A stretch of DNA of 13,611 nucleotides from NCBI GenBank assembly GCA_026785765.1, contig JAJAZK010000037.1:1-13611 (forward strand). Direction: 5' to 3'. Shown piece by piece: positions 1-7,183 of the stretch. Made by a program: the position numbers and the translations under genes. The stretch comes from Rhodoferax sp. (GTDB lineage Bacteria > Pseudomonadota > Gammaproteobacteria > Burkholderiales > Burkholderiaceae_C). Below the pieces are notes generated by a model that saw only the letters and a program-made list of their open reading frames with translations, searched no databases and had not been told where the DNA came from. Each line of letters starts with the position of its first letter. Within the stretch, counting starts at the first letter, position 1.

Positions 1-158
1 TAGGAGTCGAAGGTCAGCGGGTTCTTGCGCTCGGGGCGATTCAGCGTAATGGTTCCCACCGGGCCATCACAGTGCCACTCGAAATGGCGCCCCTGGTAGC
101 CGGCAGTCGGGACAAATTGCCCTCGCATCGGATTGTTGGCGGCAATATAGTGTTTCAT
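1..158 (-). CDS. Enoyl-CoA hydratase/isomerase (crotonase) family, N-terminal part only
   Basis: Only the first 52 codons lie in the window; the gene continues past the left edge. The translation begins MKHYIAANNPMRGQF and contains GPVGTITLNRPERKNPLTFDS, the opening strand of the crotonase fold (consensus G.V..ITLNRPE..N.L). The ATG at 158-156 overlaps the TGA of the marR gene (ATGA) and is preceded by GAGGAAACTGC, a good ribosome site. Hydratases beside salicylyl-CoA/aminobenzoyl-CoA monooxygenases are thought to act on the ring product in a beta-oxidation-like sequence, so that role is inferred here. The active-site region lies outside the window, so hydratase cannot be told from isomerase or ring-opening hydrolase. 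Confidence 0.85.
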   Translation of the reverse strand, partial: MKHYIAANNPMRGQFVPTAGYQGRHFEWHCDGPVGTITLNRPERKNPLTFDS

Positions 159-643
159 GCAGTTTCCTCGCGCGCGACCTGCACGCGTTCCTTGACCTTG
201 CCCAGCAACCGATGCAGCGTGGCGATTTCACGCGCGTTGAGTCCGGCAAACGCATCCATCACCCAGGCTTCATGCGCGTGGGCCATATCGGAAAACAGGT
301 TGCGGCCGTTCACCGTCAACCGTACCCGGTAGGCGCGGCGGTCACCCGGTACCGGAACGCGCTCGACCAGGTCTTCGGCGACCAGCTGGTCGGTGATGCC
401 AGTCACGTTGCCGCCGGTCACCATCATGCGGCGCGACAACTCGTTCATCTTCAGGCCGTCGGGGGATCGCTCAAGTTGCGCCATCAGGTCGAACCGCGGC
501 AGCGTGGTGTCAAACCCCTCGCGCAAGGCAGCACGCACCTGTTTTTCGACCAAATGGGTACAGGTGAGAAGGCGCAGCCATAGGCGCAAGGCTTGCGGGT
601 GCTCTGCCCTGGTCGTCCCGTCCAGCCGCGCCTCCTGGTCCAT
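155..643 (-). CDS. MarR-family transcriptional regulator of the aromatic acyl-CoA operon
   Basis: A 162-residue protein, typical MarR length. Helices flank a winged helix-turn-helix: PRFDLMAQLERSPDGLKMNEL (about residues 49-69), a recognition-helix stretch with GGNVTGITDQL (77-87), and the wing VPVPGDRRAYRVRLTVNG (96-113), whose DRRA...V.LT pattern is diagnostic. MarR dimers bind short palindromes and are often released by a phenolic or acyl-CoA ligand. The gene starts 2 bp after the monooxygenase stop and overlaps the hydratase start, so it is co-transcribed and probably translationally coupled; no strong ribosome site precedes its ATG. Its likely target is the perfect palindrome at 3110-3127 at the head of the same operon, which implies autoregulation. 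The ligand is unknown; an aromatic CoA thioester is a reasonable guess. Confidence 0.9.
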   Translation of the reverse strand: MDQEARLDGTTRAEHPQALRLWLRLLTCTHLVEKQVRAALREGFDTTLPRFDLMAQLERSPDGLKMNELSRRMMVTGGNVTGITDQLVAEDLVERVPVPGDRRAYRVRLTVNGRNLFSDMAHAHEAWVMDAFAGLNAREIATLHRLLGKVKERVQVAREETA

Positions 644-645
644 GG

Positions 646-3102
646 CTAGAGGCCTTCAGCGCTGGCTGCGCTGGCGGCTGCAGCCTTGCCAGAATTACCA
701 GCGCCTGCGAGCTCCTGCTGCTTTTGCAACTCGCGGTACAGCTGGTCGCGGCCACTCAGGTACTGGCGCGGCCACTGCCCCGCGCGCGACTGCAAGGCCG
801 CCGCTTCGTGCAGGGTCCAGGCCGGGTCGGCCAGATGGGGCCGGGCAATCGCACACAGATCGGCACGCCCGGCCGCAATGATGCTGTTCACCTGGTCAGC
901 TTGGGTGATAGCGCCCACCGCCATCGTCCGGATGCCCGCCTCGTTGCGAATGCGATCAGCAAAAGGGGTCTGGTACAGCCGGCCGTATACCGGCTTGGCA
1001 GAGCGCGTGGTCTGACCGGAGGAGACGTCGATCACGTCGCAACCCGCCGCCTTGAACAGGCGCGCAATCTGCACCGCGTCATCGGCGGTGGTGCCGCCGT
1101 CGGCCCAGTCGTGTGCCGAAATACGCACACTCATGGGCCGCTCGGCGGGCCACACGGCACGCATGGCCCGGAACACTTCCAGCGGGAAGCGGCAGCGCTG
1201 CTCCAGGTCGGCACTGCCTTGTCCGCCGTAGGCATCGCTGCGCCGATTGGTCAGCGGCGAAATAAAACAGGACAGCAGATAACCGTGGGCGCAGTGCAAT
1301 TCCAGCCAATCAAAGCCGGCCGCCGCAGCGCGCTGGGTGGATGCCACAAATGCCGCCGTCATGGCATCCATGTCGGCGCGGGTCATCGCGGCTGGCAACT
1401 GGTTTTGCGGGCCATACGCAACCGCACTGGCTGCCAGCAGCGGCCAGTTCGCATCCGGGCCTGACGCTGGCAAGGGCTCGTCGGCCTGCTCCCAGCCGAC
1501 CTGGGTCGAGCCCTTGGGGCCGCTGTGCCCCAGTTGCAGGCCGATGCAGGCACTGCTCTGGCCATGGACGAAGTCGACAATCCGGGTGAACGCAGCCTGC
1601 TGCACGTCGTTCCACAGACCCGTGCAACCCGGGGTGATGCGACCATGCGGCTCGGGGCTGGTCATCTCGACCATCACCAGTGCCGCGCCACCCAGGGCGC
1701 GGGCACCCAAGTGGACCAGGTGGAAGTCCTGCGGCACGCCGTCCACTGCGCTGTAGGTGGCCATGGGCGACACCACGATGCGATTCTTCAGCAAGGTGCC
1801 ACGCACCTGCAGCGGCAGCAACATTGGCGGTACCGGCGCAACACCCGCCGCTGCCGCTGCCGCACGCGCAACCGATGGCATTGCCCCGGCAGGTACCGGT
1901 AATTCCTGCGCCATCCAGGTCTCAAAGCCTTGTAACCATGCACCGTCACGCAGGCGCAGGTTTTCGTGGCTGATGCGTTGCGAGCGCGTTAGCAGCGAAT
2001 AGGCGAACTGCTCAATTTGCATGCCGGTGTAACGGTTCACGTTTTCGAACCATTCGGTGGAGTTGCGCGCCGCGTTCTGGATCTTCAACACCTCGACGCT
2101 GCGCCGCGCTTCATACTGTTGCAACACCTGCTGCATTTCAGCGCCGCCGCCAGACTGCTTGCCGGCCTGGGCAAAGGCGCTGGCCAGATCGATCGCATCT
2201 TCCAGCGCCAGCTTGGTGCCGCTGCCAATGGAAAAGTGTGCCGTGTGTGCCGCGTCTCCCATCAACACAAACGGCACGCTGCCTTGCGCCAGCGTCTCGT
2301 AGTGCACCCAGGTCTTGCACATCACGCGCGGAAAACGAATCCAGCTCGCCGAGCCACGCAGGTGTTTGGCATTGCTGATCAGGGCATTGCCGTCCAGGTA
2401 GGGTGCAAACAGGCGCTCGCAGAAGTCAATGCCCTGCTCCTGGCTCATCTCCTCCAGCCCGTGCGCCTGCCACACGTCTTGCGGCGTCTCCACGATGAAG
2501 GTGGAGGTGGTGGCATCGTACTTGTATGCGTGCGCCTGGAACCAGCCATGTTCGGTCTGCTCGAACGCAAAGGTGAAGGCATCAAAGGTCTTGTGGGTGC
2601 CGAGCCAGACGAAACGACACAGGCGGGTGTCGATATCGGGCTGGAAGGTGCTGGCATACCGGGCGCGCACGCGACTGTTCAAACCATCGCTGGCAATCAC
2701 CAGGTCCGCCTGGTACTGCTCGGCCAGTGCCTGGTCGTCAGCCACATCGGTCTCGAACACCAGTTCCACACCCATGGCCAGACAACGCTCCTGCAAGATG
2801 TTGAGCAGGTGCTTGCGCCCGATGCCGCAAAAGCCGTGTCCACCCGAGCGCACACTGCGGCCCTTGAAAAACACCTCGATATCGTCCCAGTGGTTGAGCG
2901 CGTCGCCAATCAGGCGCCCGGTGACGGGGTCGGCCTGGCGCAGGTTGTCCAGCGTTTGGTCGGACAACACCACACCCCAGCCAAAGGTGTCAAAGGGTTT
3001 GTTGCGCTCGACCACCACAATACGGTGCGCCGGATCCTGCAACTTCATCAACAATGCGAAATACAGGCCCGCCGGACCGCCACCAATGCACAGGATGTTC
3101 AT
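646..3102 (-). CDS. Bifunctional aromatic acyl-CoA monooxygenase/OYE reductase fusion (salicylyl-CoA 5-hydroxylase or 2-aminobenzoyl-CoA monooxygenase/reductase type)
   Basis: An 818-residue cytoplasmic fusion of two flavoprotein domains. Residues 1 to about 400 are a class A FAD hydroxylase: the Rossmann motif GGGPAG is at 7-12, a DG motif (VIASDGLNSRVR) near 139, and GDAAH at 282-286, which contacts FAD. An Ala/Pro-rich linker (about 404-428) leads to an Old Yellow Enzyme/NADH:flavin oxidoreductase barrel: LKNRIVVSPMATYSAVDG near 438, and LELHCAHGYLLSCFISPLTN near 600 with the His pair H603/H606 and the catalytic-type Tyr. The C-terminal 20 or so residues are Ala/Gly/Lys-rich. In Azoarcus evansii such a fusion hydroxylates and reduces 2-aminobenzoyl-CoA; related entries are named salicylyl-CoA 5-hydroxylase. 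Sequence reading alone cannot choose the substrate. The ATG at 3102 is preferred over an upstream in-frame TTG, because that TTG lies inside a TTGACA promoter box. It is the first gene of an operon with marR and enoyl-CoA hydratase. Confidence 0.9.
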   Translation of the reverse strand: MNILCIGGGPAGLYFALLMKLQDPAHRIVVVERNKPFDTFGWGVVLSDQTLDNLRQADPVTGRLIGDALNHWDDIEVFFKGRSVRSGGHGFCGIGRKHLLNILQERCLAMGVELVFETDVADDQALAEQYQADLVIASDGLNSRVRARYASTFQPDIDTRLCRFVWLGTHKTFDAFTFAFEQTEHGWFQAHAYKYDATTSTFIVETPQDVWQAHGLEEMSQEQGIDFCERLFAPYLDGNALISNAKHLRGSASWIRFPRVMCKTWVHYETLAQGSVPFVLMGDAAHTAHFSIGSGTKLALEDAIDLASAFAQAGKQSGGGAEMQQVLQQYEARRSVEVLKIQNAARNSTEWFENVNRYTGMQIEQFAYSLLTRSQRISHENLRLRDGAWLQGFETWMAQELPVPAGAMPSVARAAAAAAGVAPVPPMLLPLQVRGTLLKNRIVVSPMATYSAVDGVPQDFHLVHLGARALGGAALVMVEMTSPEPHGRITPGCTGLWNDVQQAAFTRIVDFVHGQSSACIGLQLGHSGPKGSTQVGWEQADEPLPASGPDANWPLLAASAVAYGPQNQLPAAMTRADMDAMTAAFVASTQRAAAAGFDWLELHCAHGYLLSCFISPLTNRRSDAYGGQGSADLEQRCRFPLEVFRAMRAVWPAERPMSVRISAHDWADGGTTADDAVQIARLFKAAGCDVIDVSSGQTTRSAKPVYGRLYQTPFADRIRNEAGIRTMAVGAITQADQVNSIIAAGRADLCAIARPHLADPAWTLHEAAALQSRAGQWPRQYLSGRDQLYRELQKQQELAGAGNSGKAAAASAASAEGL

Positions 3103-3109
3103 GGCGCAA

Positions 3110-3127
3110 TAGTTTATGTTTAAACTA
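3110..3127. promoter_or_regulatory. Candidate MarR operator palindrome
   Basis: TAGTTTATGTTTAAACTA is a perfect inverted repeat: 7-bp arms TAGTTTA and TAAACTA around TGTT. Its size and symmetry fit a MarR dimer site. It covers the -10 region of the operon that encodes the MarR protein and sits 8 bp before the first ATG, in an AT-rich patch in otherwise GC-rich DNA. The pairing with this particular regulator is inferred from position. Confidence 0.6.
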
Positions 3128-3138
3128 AATGTTGTCAA
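3111..3138 (-). promoter_or_regulatory. Sigma70-like promoter of the aromatic acyl-CoA operon
   Basis: On the minus strand a perfect -35 TTGACA (3138-3133) is followed by a 16-bp spacer and TAAACT (3116-3111), which matches TATAAT at four of six positions. Transcription would start about 7 nt later, near 3104, only a base or two before the ATG at 3102. No Shine-Dalgarno sequence is visible, so a leaderless transcript is likely. The -10 box lies inside the 18-bp palindrome, so a bound repressor would block the promoter. Confidence 0.6.
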
Positions 3139-3250
3139 CCGGAGACTTTGCGAAGACTTTTGGCCGACGCGTGTACCACTTACTGCATTTCAACTCGCAA
3201 TCGGTTCGAGGGGCAGCTGATTTGATATAAGCGGATCAGGATATGAGCAA

Positions 3251-6200
3251 CTAACCCCTTAATACGCTGAACTTACGGAACAGCTCCACGGTCAACAGGC
3301 TCTCAAGGCGCCAAGTAATAGAAATCGGCCGGTCGCCTTCATGCGATACCAGTTGGACTGGCCCGACTGCGACATAAGCAGCGTCCCGGTCTTCTCGCAC
3401 AAAGAGTTGAAATTTCCAGCCATTGGTATGACTCTCGGTGTACCGCCGTCCAGAGTTATTGTTGGGCCCAGCCCGATTCTGCGATTGCCAGTGAAACAGT
3501 TCAGGACTGATGGCATAGTCCTTGTACTGAACGCGCTCGTCAAAACCTTCACTCTTGTCTAGGGTCACAAACAAAATCTCGATTTTGGAATCGTTCAATG
3601 GCAGGCATCCACTGTCTGATAGTGGGCGGGCGGTAGGCGTGGTGTAACCAATCGCCGCCAAAATTTCCGCGCGCATGTAACGCCCATGTAGTGCCACGGT
3701 CCAACTGTCTGGGGCACCTGGCAATGAAATTGGCGCTAGCGAACTTCGCTCTTGCAAGATACCGACCATTTCACTCAGCTCGGCGTGCACGACAGGGTTC
3801 TGCGCCAGAATCAAAAGGAAGTCCGTCGGCGTGACCAACTCGGTACGGGTCGGCAATAATTGATAAGCCAACATCTGCACACGCCGTGTATCCACATCAC
3901 CACCTGCCAGCGCCTCGCGCCAAGCCGCCAGCAGTTTAGGATCATTTGCATGCAGCACGCTGAAGACCCGCCGAGCAATATCCGCTTCGCGTTCTCCTTC
4001 GGGACTTTGCTCCAACATAGTGCGCCGTTTCAGGCTCGTCCAAGAGCGGGCGTTGGCGCCTTCGTTGTAAACATCTGACAACTCTAGCTGGCAGTCGAGC
4101 AAGAAATTACGCAACAAAAGCGGTGCACCGTTCCGCAACGCCGCCCACGCCGCCAACTCAGCGCACAAACGGATCACATTCAGATTCAATGCTTGTTGTA
4201 GGTTGGCCAGCACACGCGAACGCGCCACCCGGTCAAACTGGATGTGGACACCCGCCGGAAGCGTACTGAACCCGTTTGCAACAGCGTCGGCAATCTGTCT
4301 TCGGCTACGGCCGGTAATCGACCGCAGCAGCACATCAAAGCGAAATTCGTTGTTGTATAGCCCCACGAAATCCAGCACCAGACACGTATCTTTGCCCTTG
4401 GAAAGACGCAACCCACGGCCGATTTGCTGCTGAAAGATCACCGGACTTTGGGTCGGACGAAGCAGCAAAATAGCGTTGGCATCGGGGATGTCGATACCTT
4501 CATTGAACACATCGCAGCTGCAAATAATTTTCAACGCACCACTGCTTAGGTTTTGCACCGTAGCCGTGCGAGCGGCCTGCGAGTCCGCGCCCGTTAGCGC
4601 CACGGCTTGCAAGCCAGAGAGGTTGAAGAAATCCGCCATGAAGTTGGCATGTGCCACGCTGACGCAAAAAGCCAAACCTTTGACGGCGTTCAAGTCGGCC
4701 ACATATTTCTCCAGAGCATTGACCACCGATCTAGCCCGCATGGCGTTGCCAGACACAATATTGGAAAGTTGCGCGACCTCAGAACCCTTACCCCACTCCA
4801 CTGCCGTCATGTCGGTGTCGTCTGCAGTAGCGTAATACTCGAACGGGGTGAGCAACTGCTGTTCGAGCGCATCCCACAGCCGAAGCGATACAGCGGGCGA
4901 TCCGTCCGGGCGGCTGTCAAAGTATTGCATCAGGCTTTGGCCGTCTGATCGCTCCGGCGTGGCAGTCAAGCCAAGCAGGTAGTGCGGGCGAACCGCGCCG
5001 ATGAACTGGTCGAAAGTGGTCGCTGGCAAATGGTGGGCCTCGTCCACGATGACCATTCGCCAGAAGTGGCTGCCAAGCTGCTCCACCAAACGACGGCTGT
5101 GCACCGTATTGATCGTGGCGAAGATGTGTTCGTAATGGTCAGGCGTATTATCGCCATCAAGTAGTTCACCAAATGCCGGATCGCGCAGAACCTGCCGAAA
5201 GGTTGACAACGCCTGCGCCAGAATTTGGGAGCGGTGAGCGATGAACAAAAGTTTGGGAGCAGTGCCCTCTTCTTCTCGTAGCCGCAAGTAGTCAAACGCT
5301 GCAACCACCGTCTTACCCGTGCCCGTGGCCGCCACCACCAGATTGCGCCTTCGGCCCGACCTGCGCTCAGCCGCCAACTGGTCGAGCATTTCCTGCTGGT
5401 ACGACTTGGGGCGTAAATCAAACCAAGTTTGTAGTGCCACAACAGCCCCGCTGGGTGCGGCTTGGCGGCCGCCATGGCCGCGCTCGCTGGCCAGCGCCCG
5501 GGTCAGTGCTTCTCGGTGTTGGGCGTTAGCTGGGTCATAGGGCTGAAATTCACGGTCGTTCAACAGCGTCTCGAAATTGGCCACCGCAGCAGAGAATAGA
5601 GACGTGCCACTGGCCTGTGCAAACTTCACCGTCCACTCAATTCCGCCAATAAGTGCAGACTCCGACAAATTGGCGCTGCCGACAAATGCAGTGCCAAAGT
5701 TGGTGACGCGATGAAAAATCCATGCCTTGGCGTGCAAACGAGTGCGGCGGCCATCGAGCGATATACGCAATTCAACGCCTGGCAATTTGGCGAACGCATC
5801 CACCGCACGCACTTCGGTTGCACCAATGTAGGTGGTCGTCAATATCCTGAACTTTGTCTTCGGGTTGCCATTGGCATCCAGCGCCGTCACTTGCTCCAAT
5901 ACATCCAGCAACTTGCGCACGCCGCTCCAAGTAATGAAGCTAACCAAAATATCTACCCGGTCCGCAGCACGCAGTTCGGCACGCAACTCGTTGAGGAGGG
6001 ACGGGTCGGATCTGGCGGACGTGAAAAGCCACGGGTGACGCAGTCCCGTGGCAGGCATCGCCACATCGGCATTGGGCGCATGAACCGACTTGAGCAACTG
6101 TGGCGGCATGGCCAGCGAGCGTTCATCCTGCCCTTTTGGTCGTAGCTGAATCAACAGTTGCCGGATGAGTTCAAGCTCGGCTCTGGCTTTTTCGCTCGCA

Positions 6201-6391
6201 TCAGGCTGTCCAGCGGCTGCGGCGTCCAGCAACTCCGGCAGCCGGTGCACCAACTCGGAAATGAATTGTTCGCGACGCTGGTGGGCCGTTGGCGCAGCCA
6301 CCAGCGCACGGTGTTGACCAGACAAGCTGGTGATCTCACCGACTTCGTCTTGGTACACCAGCCGGTCGTACAAGCCTTTGGGCAGAGTCAT
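3251..6391 (-). CDS. PLD-like nuclease/superfamily II helicase/DUF3427 protein (defence-type)
   Basis: A 1046-residue multidomain protein. The N-terminus MTLPKGLYDRLV is followed by a phospholipase-D-type nuclease domain with one HxK motif (HAKAWIFHR, His220) and GSANLSESAL at about 238-247. A type III R-subunit-like SF2 helicase follows: ATGTGKT (Walker A, 355-361), VIVDEAHH (DEAH box, 450-453), LTATPE (476-480), EGIDIPDANAILL (motif V, about 631) and QQIGRGLR (motif VI, 655-662). The C-terminal third ends in DUF3427, with FVTLDKSEGFDERVQYKDYA, SPELFHWQSQN and GPVQLVSHEGDRPISITWRL. The family is ATP-dependent and linked to anti-phage defence neighbourhoods; its exact mechanism is not known to me. 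All motor motifs look intact. ATG at 6391 is chosen over an upstream TTG because MTLPKGLYD is the usual family start. The gene is less GC-rich than its flanks, which suggests acquisition by transfer. A restriction-system remnant follows nearby. Confidence 0.88.
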   Translation of the reverse strand: MTLPKGLYDRLVYQDEVGEITSLSGQHRALVAAPTAHQRREQFISELVHRLPELLDAAAAGQPDASEKARAELELIRQLLIQLRPKGQDERSLAMPPQLLKSVHAPNADVAMPATGLRHPWLFTSARSDPSLLNELRAELRAADRVDILVSFITWSGVRKLLDVLEQVTALDANGNPKTKFRILTTTYIGATEVRAVDAFAKLPGVELRISLDGRRTRLHAKAWIFHRVTNFGTAFVGSANLSESALIGGIEWTVKFAQASGTSLFSAAVANFETLLNDREFQPYDPANAQHREALTRALASERGHGGRQAAPSGAVVALQTWFDLRPKSYQQEMLDQLAAERRSGRRRNLVVAATGTGKTVVAAFDYLRLREEEGTAPKLLFIAHRSQILAQALSTFRQVLRDPAFGELLDGDNTPDHYEHIFATINTVHSRRLVEQLGSHFWRMVIVDEAHHLPATTFDQFIGAVRPHYLLGLTATPERSDGQSLMQYFDSRPDGSPAVSLRLWDALEQQLLTPFEYYATADDTDMTAVEWGKGSEVAQLSNIVSGNAMRARSVVNALEKYVADLNAVKGLAFCVSVAHANFMADFFNLSGLQAVALTGADSQAARTATVQNLSSGALKIICSCDVFNEGIDIPDANAILLLRPTQSPVIFQQQIGRGLRLSKGKDTCLVLDFVGLYNNEFRFDVLLRSITGRSRRQIADAVANGFSTLPAGVHIQFDRVARSRVLANLQQALNLNVIRLCAELAAWAALRNGAPLLLRNFLLDCQLELSDVYNEGANARSWTSLKRRTMLEQSPEGEREADIARRVFSVLHANDPKLLAAWREALAGGDVDTRRVQMLAYQLLPTRTELVTPTDFLLILAQNPVVHAELSEMVGILQERSSLAPISLPGAPDSWTVALHGRYMRAEILAAIGYTTPTARPLSDSGCLPLNDSKIEILFVTLDKSEGFDERVQYKDYAISPELFHWQSQNRAGPNNNSGRRYTESHTNGWKFQLFVREDRDAAYVAVGPVQLVSHEGDRPISITWRLESLLTVELFRKFSVLRG

Positions 6392-6421
6392 GGTCAATGT
6401 CTCGGTTGAAATTTTTATCAA

Positions 6422-6469
6422 TTTTGCAGCTGCTCACGCACACTTTTTCAGGCATACAGACCGATTTTC
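6422..6469 (+). repeat. Dispersed intergenic repeat, copy A (diverged)
   Basis: TTTTGCAGCTGCTCACGCAC continues into an ACAGACCGATTT segment. It aligns in the same orientation with copy B at 6701-6750: both share TTTT..AGCTGCT..CGCAC, then CA.G, then ACAG.C.GATTT, with small gaps. It begins 31 bp upstream of the helicase ATG. Confidence 0.55.
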
Positions 6470-6700
6470 ATTTAAACCCCTGGCGCAACCTGCCGCGCGC
6501 TATAGATTCAACATCACCATCCATCAGATTCCACTTCGACTGGGACTTTTGCGTCGTGCTCGAACGCTGCATCGGCGTCCACGCAGGGTCTCTGGCAGCT
6601 CCTGAGGAAAGCGCTACCCGCAGATCCGGCAACGTCCGCACGTAAATCTGCGCGTAGGATTCTAAAATTCGGAGTCCGGTGCAGCTGATTCTGGTCCCTT

Positions 6701-6750
6701 TTTTATAGCTGCTTGCGCACTTTCCACGTGAGCTACAGCCTGATTTGACC
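6701..6750 (+). repeat. Dispersed intergenic repeat, copy B (TATAGCTGCTTGCGCA type)
   Basis: The stretch TTTTATAGCTGCTTGCGCAC, followed by GTGAGCTACAGCCTGATTTG, resembles a short repeat I recall as common between genes in Comamonadaceae (TATAGCTGCTTGCGCTTG...AAGCGCTAGAGCC). The arms GCTGCTTGCGCAC and GTGAGCTACAGC are imperfectly complementary, so a weak hairpin is possible. The family link is from memory; the similarity to copy A is visible directly. Confidence 0.55.
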
Positions 6751-7020
6751 TTAGACCGCAGGCTTGCCCCGTCCCTTGCCTTTCCCTTGTTCCGACTTCC
6801 TGCGCAGAAACGCAGGTATCGCGGACTGGGTTTCATCGCCTGAGAACGCCACCTCTTTCCGCGCCACCAGACGATGGCTGAACCGCACTGACGAAAACAT
6901 CACTTCCTTCGGCATCATCTCCGGGTTGCGCTCCAGCTTGGCCTGCAGCCAGGCGTTCTGACCGAAGCGCTTCTCCAAGCGCTTCAATACGCGGCTAACA
7001 GTCCAGATGTGTGCCCGTGT
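6751..7020 (-). pseudogene. Unidentified coding fragment, probably truncated at its 5' end
   Basis: The frame is open from a stop at 7023-7021 down to TAA at 6753-6751. It encodes a charged, ordered-looking segment with VLKRLEKRFGQNAWLQAKL, ERNPEMMPKEVMFSSVRFSH, and a Lys/Gly-rich tail (RRKSEQGKGKGRGKPAV). There is no ATG at a sensible position; the nearest start is TTG at 6987, with no ribosome site. It looks like the C-terminal end of a larger gene that lost its 5' part at the same junction that cut the methyltransferase remnant on the other strand. I do not recognise the family. Confidence 0.4.
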
Positions 7021-7183
7021 TCAGGGATTCCCCGATACATGGCAATTTGCGGGCAAGAAAACGTCGTCCTACAGACAAGTTGGAAACGCCTTTCCCCCGC
7101 CTGTCGCCCATGCGGTGAGTCGCCAAATCGCAAGCGCCATCGAAATGGCTGCGTCCAGCCGCCTGCTGAAACTGGCGGCTTGA
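6962..7183 (+). pseudogene. C-terminal remnant of a C5-cytosine DNA methyltransferase
   Basis: This frame opens after a TGA at 6959-6961 and ends at TGA 7181-7183. It encodes RLTVQMCARVQGFPDTWQF followed by GKKTSSYRQVGNAFPPPVAH and AVSRQIASAIEMA. These match the end of Dcm-type enzymes: the LTVRECARIQGFPD block and conserved motif X (RQVGN.(V/F)PP..A). The catalytic PCQ motif (IV), ENV (VI), the AdoMet-binding motif I and the target-recognition region are all missing, and no upstream frame supplies them, so this is a fragment and not a frameshifted whole gene. Its stop overlaps the HNH endonuclease ATG by one base (TGATG), the tight arrangement expected of a restriction-modification operon. 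Homology seems to begin near 6983. Confidence 0.8.

Larger units (their letters stand above)
6392..6961. other. Accessory gap without an intact gene
   Basis: About 570 bp between the helicase start and the methyltransferase remnant. It holds two diverged copies of one short repeat (6422-6469 and 6701-6750) and, at its right end, a minus-strand coding fragment. Reading frames between 6470 and 6700 on both strands give compositions I cannot tie to a family and look like chance openings. The helicase promoter should lie at the left end, but no convincing -35/-10 pair is visible. The stretch looks like scar material within an accessory island. Confidence 0.5.

Noticed and set aside
2017..3123. 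Long plus-strand open frame (368 codons) opposite the monooxygenase
   Set aside because: It is antisense to a clear flavoprotein, has His/Gln/Leu-rich shadow composition and no family motifs.
3103..3138. N-terminal extension of the monooxygenase from a TTG at 3138
   Set aside because: It would translate the -35 box, the operator and the -10 region. The FAD motif normally begins within a few residues of the start, as it does from the ATG at 3102.
6392..6421. N-terminal extension of the helicase from a TTG at 6421
   Set aside because: It adds ten residues from AT-rich DNA next to the repeat. MTLPKGLYD at 6391 is the typical family beginning.
6468..6836. 122-codon minus-strand frame in the gap
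   Set aside because: Its composition is Ser/Arg/Lys-rich, no motif is visible, it spans repeat copy B, and it overlaps the better-supported fragment at 6751-7020 in another frame.
7009..7182. N-terminal 58 residues of a longer HNH reading frame
   Set aside because: The same DNA encodes the methyltransferase C-terminus in a different frame. The in-frame extension (Cys/Arg/Pro-rich) matches nothing, and ATG 7183 overlaps the methyltransferase stop.
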